From: Eleginops maclovinus
Lineage: Eukaryota; Chordata; Actinopteri; Perciformes; Eleginopidae
Length of the DNA: 64,000 nt
Direction of reading: 5' to 3'
Assembly (NCBI RefSeq): GCF_036324505.1
Contig: NC_086368.1
Span: 12,000,921 to 12,064,920, forward strand
Part shown: one piece after another, positions 1-13,800 of the stretch
How the letters are laid out: each line of letters begins with the position of its first letter
Numbering within the stretch: position 1 is the first letter of the stretch
Notes under the pieces: generated by a model
The model's database searches: none
The model's input: only the letters and a program-made list of their open reading frames with translations
Told to the model about the DNA's origin: nothing
Translations under genes and position numbers: made by a program

Positions 1-143
1 TTTTTTACCATCTAATAATTTTTTTATCAGACTAAAGATGCCAGCATCCCCCTGTTGTAAATGATAATGTAAAAGCTGACTGATAATGTGATAACCTGTC
101 AGAAACAAATGGGCCTGGTTTGAGATCTGAAAGCCTGTAAGTG

Positions 144-145
<2 letters not shown>

Positions 146-204
<59 letters not shown>
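146..204. repeat. (TA)n microsatellite
   Basis: Uninterrupted alternating TA of about 59 bases. It yields spurious Tyr-Ile open frames on the minus strand. Confidence 0.97.
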
Positions 205-207
<3 letters not shown>

Positions 208-2860
208 CGTATATATACTCTACGTGAAATGTAATGATTGAAGTTGAAACATTCAACTGTTACACCACTTATTTGTGAATGATAAGAAAATGATGCTGCA
301 TCATCCTGCATTTCTATTACATTAACAGGTTTATTACATTGTAAACCTTTTAGGGCAGACCTGTTTACTTTACTTTGTCAAGTTAAGTTACCTCATATTA
401 TATAGATGCAATACAATATAGAGTACGAAAATGTACTTAAAATCTCATTCTACATTAAATTTGATAAAACTTGATAATAAAGTGCCTTGTAGTACATCCC
501 AATACTCACACACTCTAATTTGGCATTTATTGTTTAGTGGCTACTCCGTTCAAATATGATGGATTCAATTTGATATATAGAGCATTAAAAAAAATGTTTT
601 TTTCTGTATTTGTTGATTGTTCAATGATTATCATAATTACCGTAGATAGAGCAGCCAAGTAACAATGGCAAACATACTTGTGAAAAAGTAGAAAAGGGCC
701 AGCTGGTAATGATGTAATGACATTAAAGAAAATAGTGTTACTACAGTTTGTTCCAAATTTAGATTGTATTTTTAATATGATCTACTGCAACGATTCTGGT
801 TTGCATCCGGTCTGTAATATGTCTGTTTAAATTTGTGACATTTGAAATGTGAAATATTATTATGTGCAGCTGAAATGTATAAGAATACATGCTGAAGACA
901 GGAGACTGTTGAAGAATTGAACTCCCATTGGATGAGTTTGGAAGCAAACTCACAATAAATTTCTCTTTCAGTGTAATTTCCGTCTGTGATTGTTTTGTTG
1001 TGGAGATCTTTTTATGATACTCTTCTAGAAATGCTGAATTGGTATTTTATTAATGATTTTGTAAGCCCTGAATAATTTACTTTGGGTGCGAGTACCAGCA
1101 CTTAAACAAAAAGGGGTGAAAATACATTTTATGTGAGATCCAAAATGACTACAAGAATGCCAAACAGGTCATCTCCAAAGTAAACGACTTTCTGAGCAAT
1201 GTGAGGGAAATTTTTAAATAATTTCCCTTTTTATTTTGTGTGCAATCCCCCTTCATAGTTTAAAATCACTTCTGTATTGATAGGAAGTTATTATCTTGTT
1301 CAAGGGCAAACTGCTCCCTCAGTCTGCCACCCTGCTGCTGCTCCTGGATTATATAAAGCCAAGTGCCGTCATTATGATTACACCACTCCACCACCATCAG
1401 CGGATGCTTTTATGTGGCATATTCCCAGTGAACCACTAGTATCATAATCATACACCATACACTCGCGCTCAAGTAGTGAACAGCAGTAATGAAAAATCGC
1501 TGTTAAGGACTGTTGATGGGTGCTCAAGTGTTTGCTCCCAGTGCCAGAGTGCAGATTCATTCTGAAAGTTAAAACATGAATTGTTCACTGACCTCCAACT
1601 GACCTCAAAGTCAGGGTAAGTGAGAAATTATAGGATAAACATCATCATTTTACAGTAAAACTTGAGTTTTTATTTTGTACCCCACTCATGCCGTTAATTT
1701 AAAAAACTAAGGTATGTTTGAAACATTTACAACATTTAGGGCCACTGCCAGTAGGGTTAGTAGGCAAATAAAATACTAAAATGATGGTTCTGAGAATATA
1801 TACTTCTTGTGTGGGAAACCAATGCAGTTGGTAAATTATGTAGCAAACACTTAAACATTCCTGTGGAAAGATGCAGTCCTGACAGTTGACTAACTAAAAA
1901 AGTTTGTATGTGTAAATGCCCTGCTGCCAGTGTACTGAGTTCCCCAGCACGATGAATTACTGAACTGTTGTGGCTTGGGATCTTTGCCAAATGTGTCCCT
2001 GAGGTTTCATACAGTAGAGTATGTTTGACTAAAATCTACTAAGTCGGTCTCAAGTAAAATAAAACACTGCTAACATACAGTAGGTGTATGATGTGATCTT
2101 TCGAAGAATGAGGTGAAAGAAATGTTCTTTCGCAAACAAATGAACAATGATATTTTAGATATTTTGTACGGGATTAATCCATTAGTTTTTTCTGATAAAA
2201 ACATAATGTGTTAATAACTAGCTGTGCTGTTCCTGCTGAAATGAACATCTCCACTGACATGTCCTTCTTTAGCTGGGGCCCTAAAACGCCATTTAACACC
2301 GGGAGTCGCTTTCTGTCAGCTGTGGGACCATGGAAACTTCTCCCAAAGATGTTGTTCTGCTGAGACTGCTGCTTCACTTTTCCAAGGTAGGCCCAGCCTT
2401 TGCTATCATGCTGAAGTTGATGTCTTTGCTGCTGTTTCTCTGCGTGGCTGATTTATGAATTATGAAACTGGTAATGCTGTTGGCTGCTGTGTTGTTACCC
2501 TGCAGGTGTGTGAGCAGCATTGTTTTTTCTTGAATGCTACTTTTATATACCTCTGGGCCAACATTGTGGCTAGGGTTGCAGTTTTTGTTGTTGTTTGGCG
2601 CAGTCACTTACAATGCTTTTTAGGTCTTTAGTTGAGCATGATATTGTGTATTGGCTCAAGAAAGCCTAACATAATGTTTATTCTTACTAAATCCTCATGG
2701 GATGATAAACTCATCTCATCTACAACACTCACTCTTATCCATGTATTGTTTTCTGTTCATTCTCTTTGTGTATGAGACTTCATAAACTGACTTTTTATGC
2801 TCATGGCCTCATGCCATTCATTCTTTTTTGCAAGTTTATAATGCACATCCTGTCTTAACC

Positions 2861-2879
2861 TGCTGCTGCTGCTGCTGCA
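2861..2879. repeat. Short (TGC)n repeat
   Basis: About six TGC units in non-coding sequence, just upstream of the dispersed repeat tail. Confidence 0.9.
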
Positions 2880-3074
2880 CATCAGGGTTAGGTTGAAGTT
2901 CACTAGATCACAGAGGCACAGTGCAGCAGGTGCTTGTGGCTAAATTAAATAAACTTCACATAATGGCAGGTGGGATATCTGTTTGTGGAAATATTTGTCT
3001 CTGCTCTCCTGGTCTATGGTTGTGGTGTAAAGCAGCGTCAAGATGCCAAATATCAGCTCTTTCAAACTATGGGA

Positions 3075-3270
3075 TTGCCCTTGAGCAAGGCACCGGACAC
3101 CTCCAATCCCCCCTCCCCATTGCTCCCCGGGCGCTGCCCAATAGCTGCCCACTGCTCCTAGTACTAGGATGGGTTAAATGCAGAGGACCAATTTCACTGT
3201 GTGTGCTCTGCTGTGTGCATGTATGTGACTAATAAAGAGGGTTTCATCCTCCGATTCTATCTTCTATCTA
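3075..3270 (+). repeat. Dispersed repeat tail (LINE/SINE-like)
   Basis: The segment has the wording of a common fish interspersed repeat: a 'cccttgagcaaggcacc' start, C-rich 'tgctccccgggcgctgcc' and 'ctgcccactgctcctag' parts, then 'ggttaaatgcagaggacc', and an 'aataaag' end running into a TCTA-rich simple tail near 3257-3275. A 3' simple tail is usual for non-LTR retroposons. The family assignment is from memory and not tested. Confidence 0.6.
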
Positions 3271-6200
3271 TCTATGTTTGAACATGATTTTCTGAACGTG
3301 TGTTTGCTGAATGAATTCAAGAATTACGCATTTCCTATTAATGAAATATTTGTGTCAGTAGGGCTGCACAATGTCTTGTTTTTTTAAGGCGGAGGTGTGG
3401 TCAAAAAGGCAGAACTGAGCAGTACACTTTAATGTCTGTTTAATTATTGCAAGTCATCTCATTGCTGCAACATTCAACAATGTTATCGCATATTTTCATA
3501 ATATCCTATATCCCTATTCAATAGCTGTGTGATACCCTGAAGTGAAAAACAGACACTGAACCCCAATATGCTCATTTATTGTATTTCACTGGGGACTAAA
3601 GTGTCAACTTGATGCCTAGACTGTAATGGTCTTGGGTATTGCTGTGAAAAAGATCATTTACATTGTATAGTCCTTAGTTTATGGGAGTCTTTTCCATTTT
3701 CTAAGCTATCGAAACATACTGTATGTGAGATTTATAGCTGGATTCTCCATGTTACAAATGGTAATGATGTCACTTTGGTGAGGATAATAAATCCACTATA
3801 CGTTTAGCAGCTATAGACAGGTCTATTCCCTGTCCACAAGGAGCTCTTAATTACTGCTGATAGGGTCAGAAGGGGCATCCTCTCTTCCAAGAAAAACAGT
3901 GAAACTATGCACAGATTTTCAACACTTTCCCTAAATAATCTAGAGACCAACAATTTCCCAATATATACATATCAGCATGTTTCCCATCTTGCTGTACATC
4001 ATAGATATTAATCATATGATTAGAGACAGTATAGTGTTTTGGACCAGTCAGACAAGTTCAAGGAGAATATTCAAATGTTTAGTATAAGACTGACTCAACT
4101 CTGAATATTTTTTGACTCCTTATGAATTGTAATGAGGGATTACAACATTTCTCTCTTCAGGTTTCCCTGAATGTGAAACCTCCGTGTGGACCACACGGTA
4201 AGTCTCTCCCTTGGGCCAATTTTAGCTCTGAAATGTTGTCAAATAGAGATGCCCATTTGATATCACTATGATGGCAAGGAATGCTTGCAATGCCTCTCCT
4301 GTTATTTTTACATAGTTCAACTGGATCACACATTGTGGGGAACACAGCAGTACAGATATTTTGTCAGATTTTGAACACCGGTGAAGCATTATTAATCTAC
4401 TCTCAGTATGTACAGTTTATGTAATTGCTTGACATTTCTTTTTAATAGTAAGTCCCCTGATTTTAAATTGTCCAATATTGCCCCTTTTTGTAACCAGTCC
4501 CTTTCGTTTCTGGTAAAACATTGACTTGACTGAACTGGTAAACACCAACATGGTTGGTTGAATTATCTTTGTCCTCTCCCTGCCATAACTGAATCAGGGC
4601 TAAAACACAAGGGACCCTGTAAGCTGTAAGAGAACGGAAGACCTCTAATAGGAGTTGCAGAGGGAGGATCAACAAGGTTTAATATAGAGCCAGTAAGGTA
4701 TTTTGGGACCTGCATTTCAAAGGTGAAAATACCTCCCTAGACACTATTACAATCTAGGACACCATTGCTCCAAATGTTGATTTTAAAAAAAAAAACCTGG
4801 ATGTAAAATTCAGGCTGAGATTGAACGTCAAACATTCATTGGATCAGTAAAATATACACATATTAATTTTGGGTGAAATGTAATTAAAAAAACATCTGAA
4901 TTCTTAAATCCATTGCCGCCATGAATACACGACTCAAAATTTTAAATGTTTTAATGTTTATTAATCAATCAATTGTTTGCTTTTAAAATGTCATACAACT
5001 TTGAAAAATGTCCATCCAAGTTTTTCATATTTTGTTAAAGTCTAGTTTCTGATGTCTTTTCAGTATAAAACCCAAAATTATTTAGTTGAATACAAACAGC
5101 AAAATAGGAAATCTATTTGAGAGACTGAAAGGGCCATTTAAAAATAACTCTAATGATGAATCATTTATCAAAATGATTGGTGATGGGGAATTTTTGTACT
5201 TTATTTAGGCAGTTCTACATCCAAATCTATAAACGGATCAGTGGAGGCCGGGGTTTCCAATGTCTTTTTTAGGAATCAAATGTGATATTTCCAAACTGTG
5301 CTCTATCAGTCAGAAGAACTGGGGAATAGAAATATGAACTTTTGAGGTCGGCCCCCACTGTATGTGAACAGCTCTCACCTTTCTAATCTTCAAGAAAAAC
5401 ACAGCCAACATGCTCTTCATTTACATTCATAACAGACTCCTTTGTTTGCAATTAACTTTTGACTTGTGAACGTTTGACACAGTGTGTCATTTGGCCTTGT
5501 TCAAAGCACTTAGCTTTGGCTCCCCTCCTCATTACGTGGACTTGAAAAAATCTGTTGACTCTCAGCATCCACCGCTTGTTGTCAGATTCATTTAGATCTA
5601 TAAACCCCTGTGAGGGTTGTGTCTCCAATGGCCTAGCATGATGTCTGGCTGCGTTACCAGATGTTGAAAAGTCCAATTCAGGGTCTGCCGCTTCCTCAGC
5701 TCTTTCTGCAACTTCTTGGCCCGCTTTTACAAAATACTTCACTTCTCACAAACTAGCCTGAGCCAGTGAATGTGTTCACAAAGGACTGAAGGCACAGTTG
5801 CATAAGATTGCATTGTGAACGTTTTCTGTCACAACAAAAGTGGTTGACAGAAGACACATGCTTTGCTTGCAACTGCAATGAAGACCAACTGATGATGACA
5901 AAAGCTGAATTGGTTTGAAACAAGACTTCGTAAAGATTTAAGCATAAACAGAAACCTTGTGTTTTCATAGGATGCTTTATAATTAGGATCTTCAGCTTTA
6001 CAGTATATATCTTGCCGTTCAGTTTTATTAAGGATCTATGAAAATTTAGCAGCATATAATTGAACTTTAAATGTACTTTGTAATGCCTTCCAATTTGAGG
6101 GCATAACATTATTAGCAGCACAAACAGCTGAAGTGTCTGTTGAAGATGGTAATCACAGTGATGCTAATTAAAAACAAGCTCTATACCACCATAAGTAACT

Positions 6201-7611
6201 GACATCATGAATAAGTTCATCATCTATAAATCTATGACCTGTGTGTCACCATAAGTGATCCATTTCTTTAAAAGCTGTCTTGAACTTAGGACAGCATCAA
6301 CACAGAATGTAAGGAGGTTATGTTTAAACGGAAACAAAATAAAGAAACTGCATCCGATAAAGCATTAAAGGAAGATGCACAAAACAAGTACGACCAAGAG
6401 AAACTTTAAGTAGGTACACTATTGGATATAGAGGACTGAAGGTATGCCAGCTGCATGCATGTTGTTTAAGGTACATTATATAAGATCCAGGAGGGGCAGT
6501 TTCTAAATAATTAATCCATGAGACTGAAGACTAACAAGTCACAAAATCAATACACAGCAGTTTGTGTGGAAGTGCATTTCACAACTTTGGGTCATCAAGA
6601 CAAATTTGTTCTCTGATGATTATCAGGTAAACGGATGGATTTCGGGTTTAATCAAATGAGCATCTTCTGCACTACAGTATATGACCTACTGTATATAGGG
6701 CTTTGTGTTGCAGTAATGTCTTAACATCTGCCTGAACACTGCACCTGGGCAATTGATTGAAGCTGTGGGTTTAGCACTGGAACAAAACATGGAAACAGAG
6801 ACAAAGAACCAGAGGTAGAAATAATAAAGTTCACATTAAGGCAAAACAGCCAGAATGTGTTCGACCATTTGTGAAAACAGTCCATATGAAGCTTAATTTT
6901 TCCTGTTTAATGACTCCTTTTTCTCCCCAAAATGTGCTAAATGCAGTTCTGCAGCAACTATACAGCCACTTTAACTTGTCTCTTGTTTGCGTCTCCTTTC
7001 TGTTCACAGTGTGATTGTATGATCTTATTCGTTCAGGAACTTTTTCACCAGAGCCCTCTGACTTACATAAGTTTGTTGCACTCATTAGCAGCAACTGTCT
7101 TTTGTATTTTAAATGATTTGTAGCAGTACCATTCCAATATCATTTAAATGATACAAAGTCAGTGTTTTTACAATATCTTAAAACATTTTCCCGTCTTTCG
7201 TTATGTATCTTTTTCTCTTCAGGCGAAATAGTTGTTGTTATAATCAGTCAAATTTACATACATTTTACACATTGTAAAACAAGCAGAGAGCATTGTTCTG
7301 CTTTAAACTAGGGTGAATTTACAACAGAATAATATGATGTTCAGCCATTTTGTATCAAAGATTCAAAGTTTGTCTTAAAAAAGCTCAACAAATTCTCAGA
7401 AACACTATTAAAGCAGTAGACAATCAGTAACTGGGCCTAATTTCCAGTTTAGCGGCAAGGTCTGTGAAGTCTCTGCTTCAGGGAGTGTCAGAAGATCAAA
7501 AGCAGGAGTTATTACAGTTAGGAAATCCCAATTATATATCCTATAATAAAATGCAGTCTTTAGCGCAGGTTATTGAGTCAGTGGTGACTTGTGATTGGCC
7601 AAGCCTACTCA

Positions 7612-7841
7612 TTAGGTTATGTCCAGCCAATCGGGTCGCTTGTGGGGCTTGCAGGTGTGAACGTCAACCAAGTCCTCGCAGTCTTGGCACTCCACAGCGC
7701 AGCACCACTTGAACTTACACTCGCACTTGGTGACACGTTTGACTCGCATGGTGTCGTAGCCCCGCCCACAGCACATGACCTCACAGCCGTCTGTGCCTCT
7801 CGAGGACTTGTTGCACACTCTGCCTGCGGTGCCCAAGGAGC
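7612..7841 (-). CDS. wnt2b: wnt2b coding exon 5 (C-terminus)
   Basis: Acceptor 'tttcttacag', then '[20 protein letters not shown]', 'MCCGRGYD', '[11 protein letters not shown]' and 'DVHTCK', ending 'WLDIT' with a TAA at 7612-7614. It encodes the Frizzled-contacting cysteine-rich finger, with 11 cysteines. Confidence 0.96.
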
Positions 7842-10800
7842 CTGTAAGAAAATGCATATACTTTTTAAATGCTTGCATAATAGAACCATACATTTGGTTC
7901 AAAACCATGTTGTTCACTATAGTATATTCCACTTACTAGCCAACTATACATTGTAAAAACCTTTTTGGGGCTGAAATTGTTATTTTATTTTTTACTTTTT
8001 CATATACATTTGAAAATAAGTACATTTATTAAAAAACAAGACATTCTTGTTTAGCTGCTTAATGACTATGCTGTGTGCAGTTCCTACTACAGTTTGATTA
8101 TGTGAGCTTTTACTGAAAACTGATTCATGGCACTGCCATAATAAGCTTGGAATTAAGGTTTGTTATATTTGTGGTTATCCTATATACAATTTTATATAAT
8201 GGTTACAATATTTATAGGGGTATTGTAGTCATGAATTGAATTACGTTTCCAAAGCAGTCACATCACGAGACAACACTTGATCAAACCGTGAAACTTCTTA
8301 AATCTAAAAAATAACACTTTCAAGTGTTACAGGTATTGTGGTTAAAATGTACAAATAAATACCAGCCTGAATTCAGTAAGTGCAATATTAAAATCACACA
8401 AATTTGTATTTTATTTGAATATTTGCCCATCTTTCAGTTAAAAGACCAAACAATTAATCAACTATTGTATAAAATATTCTGCAGATTCATCGATAACAAA
8501 CATAATCTTTAGTTTCAATTCCAATTTGAGCCAATGATGCGAATGTGTGCAGCTTTAAAGGCATCAGAAACCTCTCGTTGAAGTGTAAACGATATGTATC
8601 TTTTCTATTGCACATACAGTAACTCTATAGTCGCTCTTCTTCTTCTTCTCTTTCAGTCGTCATCATCAGATCAACTTAATTCAGTTGTGGTGATGACATA
8701 TTGGGGCTGTCCAGAGTTGCTAATGTTGGCAGTTGACCATCTCTCAACCTTCTGAAACTATTTTTCCAAAACATAACATTACTATTCCCACACTGTTCTT
8801 TAGGGTATTGGCTTACAGACACGCTGACAGAATAGTCTCAGAGACAAACACAAAGGTGTCCATGTACTCAGGTGTGAAATGTAAGCCTAAGATCAGATGC
8901 CACATCTAATAACAGAGCATCCCTGAAGTAAAGGAAAAAAGATAAGAGGAGATATTCCCCTCAGGCTCAGGGGAGTGGAGCCTAATACTGAAGGAAGGAT
9001 TTGAAAAATAAGCCTGCATGTATCCTAAGGCTATGAATTCCTATACAATGGAGATTAGTAAGAAGGAGGGTCATAAGCTTCTTTTTAGATCACCTTTTAA
9101 CAAGGAAAGAGGGCCTTTCCTTTGAGTGGACACACCTACATTACTCCTTAGTTGTCAAGCTGCAACCAGGCTAACAGCAGGGAGGAGCGGGAGAATCTGG
9201 AAGTACAATCATATGCACTACGCTCTCTTACCTAACCTATTAACAGTGAGCTAGTGAACTCCTTCACGCTCTATTGAAAGGGAGTGGAGGAGAGAGACAG
9301 AGCTTAACAAGGTAAAGCAAACTCTGGGAATTAAGGAAATGTTAAAGGTCAAATCATTGAACGTTAAGCTGAGAAGGAATGCAAACCTTCAGTAGGTTTT
9401 TAAGAAGATTTTCAGGAACAACCACCGGTTTGACTTGTCTCATAACAAAACATTTAATTGTCTTTTGAATTATGTGTACAATGCTTTGCTGATATGATAC
9501 CTCAATAAAAAAAGAAAACAAGTATGGCTTAATTTAGAAATACTGTAGTCCTCACACTAGGAATCTCACCATCATCTACTGTATGTGTTTTGGCCCAATC
9601 AAAGTCTAAGTACTTTTTAATATTGGGTAATTGTTGATTTAAAAAAAAGTCCAATTCGATATTGTCTTTGCTTTAGCTGATACCGATTCATTTAAATATG
9701 CCAGGATCCACCTTAGGTATGATCATTGGGATGGACTTTGGTGATATTGGCTTATTGCACATTCGTTTTGGCATGCATATACTGCATTTGCAGATAAGGG
9801 AAGAAATCAATCATTTTAGAAATGGTGAAATGATAAGTTTTTCCTCCAGAGAGCACTGACAAGTTTTATTTTTATTTTACTTGGATTTGTAAACTTGTTA
9901 AAAACTTAAGCATGGCTAAAAATGAAGATGTACAGGGGAAGATGTTTCTGTGTGTGATTTAAAGGTCTCCTATTATGCTATACTTGAACAATATCTATAC
10001 AAAACATGTCTGTAAATAGTTTTGCTCAAAATAACAAACAAATCTCCCATTGTAGCATACCTCATCCCCCTCTATTTCAGCCCTGTTCCTGAAGTGCTGA
10101 TTCTGTGACTGTCGCTTTAAATTTGAGCTGATCTGAAGCTGGCCACGCCCCTTTGCAGGTCATGCAGCCTTCTCTCCTCTGTGAACGTTTTCTACCGGGA
10201 GAAGATACTCAGCTAAACGCTGCCGTGATTAAACGCCATATTATGTTCCAAAGCACATCAAGCATTATTTCTGAAACACTTATTTTCTCAGTGTTTACCA
10301 CTAAAGCAGTGACATTATCTGTATTCTACACTGCCTGGCCAAAAAAAAGGTCACACACTCTAATATTTTGTTGGACCGCCTTTAGCTTTGACTATGGCAC
10401 GCATTCGCTGTGGCATCGTTTCCACAAGCTTCTGCAATGTCACAACATTTATTTCTGTCCAGAGTTGCATTAATTTTTCGCCAAGATCTTGTATTGATGA
10501 CGGGAGATTCTGCGCAAAGTCTTCTCCAGCACATCCCAAAGATTCTCAATCGGGTTCAGGTCTGGACTCTGTGGTGGCCAATCCATGTGTGAAAATGATG
10601 TCTCATGCTCCCTGAACCACTCTTTCACAATCTGAGCACGATGGATCCTGGTATTGTCATCTTGGAACATGCCTGTGCCATCAGGGAAGAAGAAATCCAT
10701 TGATGGAATAACCTGGTCATTCAGTATATTCAGGTAGTAAGCTGACCTCATTCTTTGGGCACCGAACGTTGCTGAATCATAGCACTGCCCCCACAGACTT

Positions 10801-13800
10801 GTACAGTAGGCACTAAGCATTATGGATGCATAACTTCAGCCGCCTCTCTTCTTACCCTGATGCGCCCATCACTCTGGAACAGGGTAAATCTGGACTCATC
10901 AGACCACATGACCTTCTTCCATTGCTCCAGAGTCAAATCTGTATGCTCCCTAGCAAATTGGAGCTGTTTTTTCCGGTTAGCCTCACTGACAAGTGGTTTT
11001 CTTATGGCTACACAGCTATGTAGTCCCAATGCCTTGAGTTTCCTTTGTATTGTGCGTGTGGAAATGCTCTTACTTTCACTATTAAACATAGCCGTGAGTT
11101 ATACTGTTGTTTTTCTACGATTTGCTTTCACCAAACGCTTAAGTGATCACTGATCACGATCATTCAAGATTTTTTTCCGACCACTGTCCTTCCTCGAAGA
11201 TGATGTTTCCACACTGTCCTTCCAGTTTTTAATAATGCGTTGGACAGTTCTTGACCCGATTTTAGCAGTTTCAGCAATCTCCTTAGATGTTTTCTCTGCT
11301 TGATGCATGCCAGTAATTTGACCCTTCTGAAACAGATTAACATCTTTTCCACAACCACAGGATATGTCTTTCGACATGACTGTTTAACAAATGAGAAGCT
11401 ACTCACTGCATCAGTTAGGGTTCAATAACTTGTTGCCAGCTGAAACATAATCACCCATGCAGTTATTATCCAATGGGAGGCTCTTACCTATTTGCTTAGT
11501 TAATTCCAGGTGGTGACCTTTTTTTTGGATGGGCAGTGTATATACAACAACGCTAAGTCCCTCCTGCAGACATCCTGCTGAACACACAGACACACAAAGG
11601 TGCTGTGGAGGGGATTCAGCTCACCGACTGTATATTGCGGACGATAGGTTGGGACGTGTCACGTCGGCGGGACGTTGCCAGGAGTTCAATGAAAAGCCAG
11701 CCCACATTTCGGTTATGATGTCATAACCAAAGCAAATCTGGATCAGCTCGTTTGTATCCCCGTTTTTAGAGATGTGGGTAAGGAGGAAAACAGAGAGGGT
11801 TGTATTTTCTGACACTTTGTGAGTCTCCTTACACACCGGGGACATATATTGATGTATAAAAGACAGCAAAAAATGCATTTTGCATAATAGGGTACCTTTA
11901 AGTAAACTGACTCTTTAAATGTAATCTTTATTTTAAAGAGCACTGAGCTCTAAATGTACTGTGTCTATATATACATTTACAGACTACATTTCATATCACT
12001 GCCTTTTTGTGCCTCTTTATTTGTGTGCATGAAGCATCAAAACATATTACACTTTGTTTAGAGCTCCTTATTATAGTCCCCCTTTGACATAAACAATCAT
12101 AGTTTTTCAACCTACTTCTTCATTCTGTCACTCATTCACTCACCTGCAGAGCGGTCCGTGAGACAGTAATCTGGTGAGTTCTCGACGTAAACCAACTCAT
12201 TCTTGGTGCTTCCCTTGAAGTCTTTGTCAGCTACCATAAAGCCCGTCCCGTCCTGGTTCATGGTCACCTCGATGGCTGTGTTGTATTTCTTGCGGAGGTA
12301 GTCCCCGGTTCGCCTGAAGTCAGACATGGCGAGCCAGCAGGTCCTCAGAGAACAGGAGCCACTGACCCCGTGACACTTGCACTCCAGCTTCATAAACCGC
12401 TTCACTGCCTAGAGCAGGGGTCAGAGGTGACAGGGTGTTAATCCTAAAATGCTGTCGGTGGCATAATGTAGCTGCGATCAGACCTGTATCACTTTGACTG
12501 AAGTTTACTTTAAGTTATATTCCTGTTGAAATGACCGGTCTTGTCTGTGTTGAAACTAACACTGATACAAGTATATTCACTCTTTATGCTGATGGGATAT
12601 TTGATCTTACTTTGATGCCTATGCCAGGAGTGTTTCCAGTACAAAAACCCAATTGAATATTATACTCTTGTTCTACCAAACTTTAAGATTACACTCCAAA
12701 TCTTTGTTGGACTACATCAATTAAATATTACCTAATGGAGTACCGTTATATACAGTTTACATGTTTTTTTTACATTGAAATGTCATGATTCTAATATTCT
12801 ATGAAATAGGGAATTTACTAGAAATTAGTTTAAGATTGACTGATCATTTCAGCTAGAAGATCCAATCAAAATATAATCAGCAACAGTTTTAATAAACATT
12901 ACAAGCAAAACTACATTAAATCTGTTCTCTAGCATCTGCAATACGGATAAAGGCTTATTGGACAATTAAGACAACGATAAATCAATGAAGTAATAAATTA
13001 ATGGCAGTAATTGACATAATATATAAAATCACCGGTTGGGAAAGCCTATCTTTTCCTTTATATAGTAAAATAAATGTCTAACAAATAAATGTGTTTATCA
13101 TATTAATGCAAAACTCAAGAACATACTACATTTCATATGTACAGTAAACTCTCTAAAACTTGGTGACTCTTGAAAAAGCTAGTAAAAAACTACACCATTG
13201 AACATGGAAAAGTTTGATTTGCAAGACTGATTACTGTACAATGGTTCGATCAACTTCAGTATTAAAGGGATGTCTAATGGGATACTTGATAGAAACCGTT
13301 TAGACCACTGACAACCATAATTGATAGTGTCCATCCAATATGAGGAGATTAAGATATGGGCAAATGTTCTCGTCTCTCATAGTCACTTATCGTCAAACAC
13401 ATGTTTAAAGTATAGAAATACGTCTTTAAACTGCAAAAGAGCACCAAAGCTCAGGTATCTACATTAAAGCTGCTGCTCACCATACGACCGCACCGGTTGT
13501 TGTGCAGGTTCATCAGTGCGCGAGCGTCTTTCACCATCCTCTCTCGAGCGTCTACGAAAGCCTTGGCAAATTTGATACCGTAGTTGATGTTGTCGCTGCA
13601 TCCACCCCAGTCAAAATTGCCCCTGTCGTCACTGTCTTGCCCCCGCTTGTGGCCATCGCAGTTGCAGATCTTTAGCTCTCCCTGGCTGCAGGCCCTGGTA
13701 ATAGCGTAGACCACTCCGGCCGAAGAGATTGCGTACACGAACGCTGCCTCACGGCTGCCTGGGTGCGCAGAAAAGAGAGGTTTTGCAATTAAAAGCTTTT

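Larger units (their letters stand above)
1..7611. other. Intergenic region downstream of wnt2b
   Basis: No coding exon could be supported here. Short open frames occur on both strands, but none shows a recognisable domain or splice-flanked conservation. The stretch is AT-rich and holds a TA microsatellite at 146-204, a short TGC repeat at 2861-2879 and a dispersed-repeat tail near 3075-3270. In other vertebrates ST7L lies tail-to-tail with WNT2B; I see no exon of it here, so it may begin further left or be absent. The wnt2b 3' UTR must occupy the right end of this region, but I could not choose a poly(A) signal with confidence. Confidence 0.6.
9959..11901. mobile_element. Non-autonomous inverted-repeat DNA transposon interrupted by a Tc1 copy
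   Basis: The ends are inverted: the left end reads 'ttaaaggtctcctattatgc' from 9959 and the complement of the right end reads 'ttaaaggtaccctattatgc' from 11901, 18 of 20 identical. Both ends contain TTAA, which could be a TTAA target duplication or part of the repeat. Without the inner Tc1 copy the element is roughly 730 bases and encodes nothing recognisable. The right half ('ggaaaacagagagggttg', 'acaccggggacatat') is wording I know from a high-copy fish repeat. Family (piggyBac-like or hAT-like) unresolved. Confidence 0.7.
7842..12143 (-). other. wnt2b: wnt2b intron 4
   Basis: The longest wnt2b intron, 4302 bases. Nearly half is transposon sequence: an outer inverted-repeat element at 9959-11901 with a Tc1-like copy inside it. 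The rest is AT-rich with a short CTT run near 8635 and no exon that I can see. Confidence 0.85.

Noticed and set aside
32..311. Open frames with long Tyr-Ile runs
   Set aside because: They are translations of the TA microsatellite at 146-204.
1..7611. Expected st7l exons next to wnt2b
   Set aside because: Neighbouring in other vertebrates, but no exon could be recognised in this stretch.
7464..7956. Plus-strand open frames over the end of wnt2b
   Set aside because: They are antisense shadows of the last wnt2b exon, which has splice sites and Wnt cysteine motifs on the minus strand.
10388..11153. Plus-strand open frames across the Tc1 element
   Set aside because: They are antisense to the transposase remnant on the minus strand.
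13235..13260. tRNA B-box-like 'ggttcgatc'
   Set aside because: No A box or cloverleaf could be built around it.
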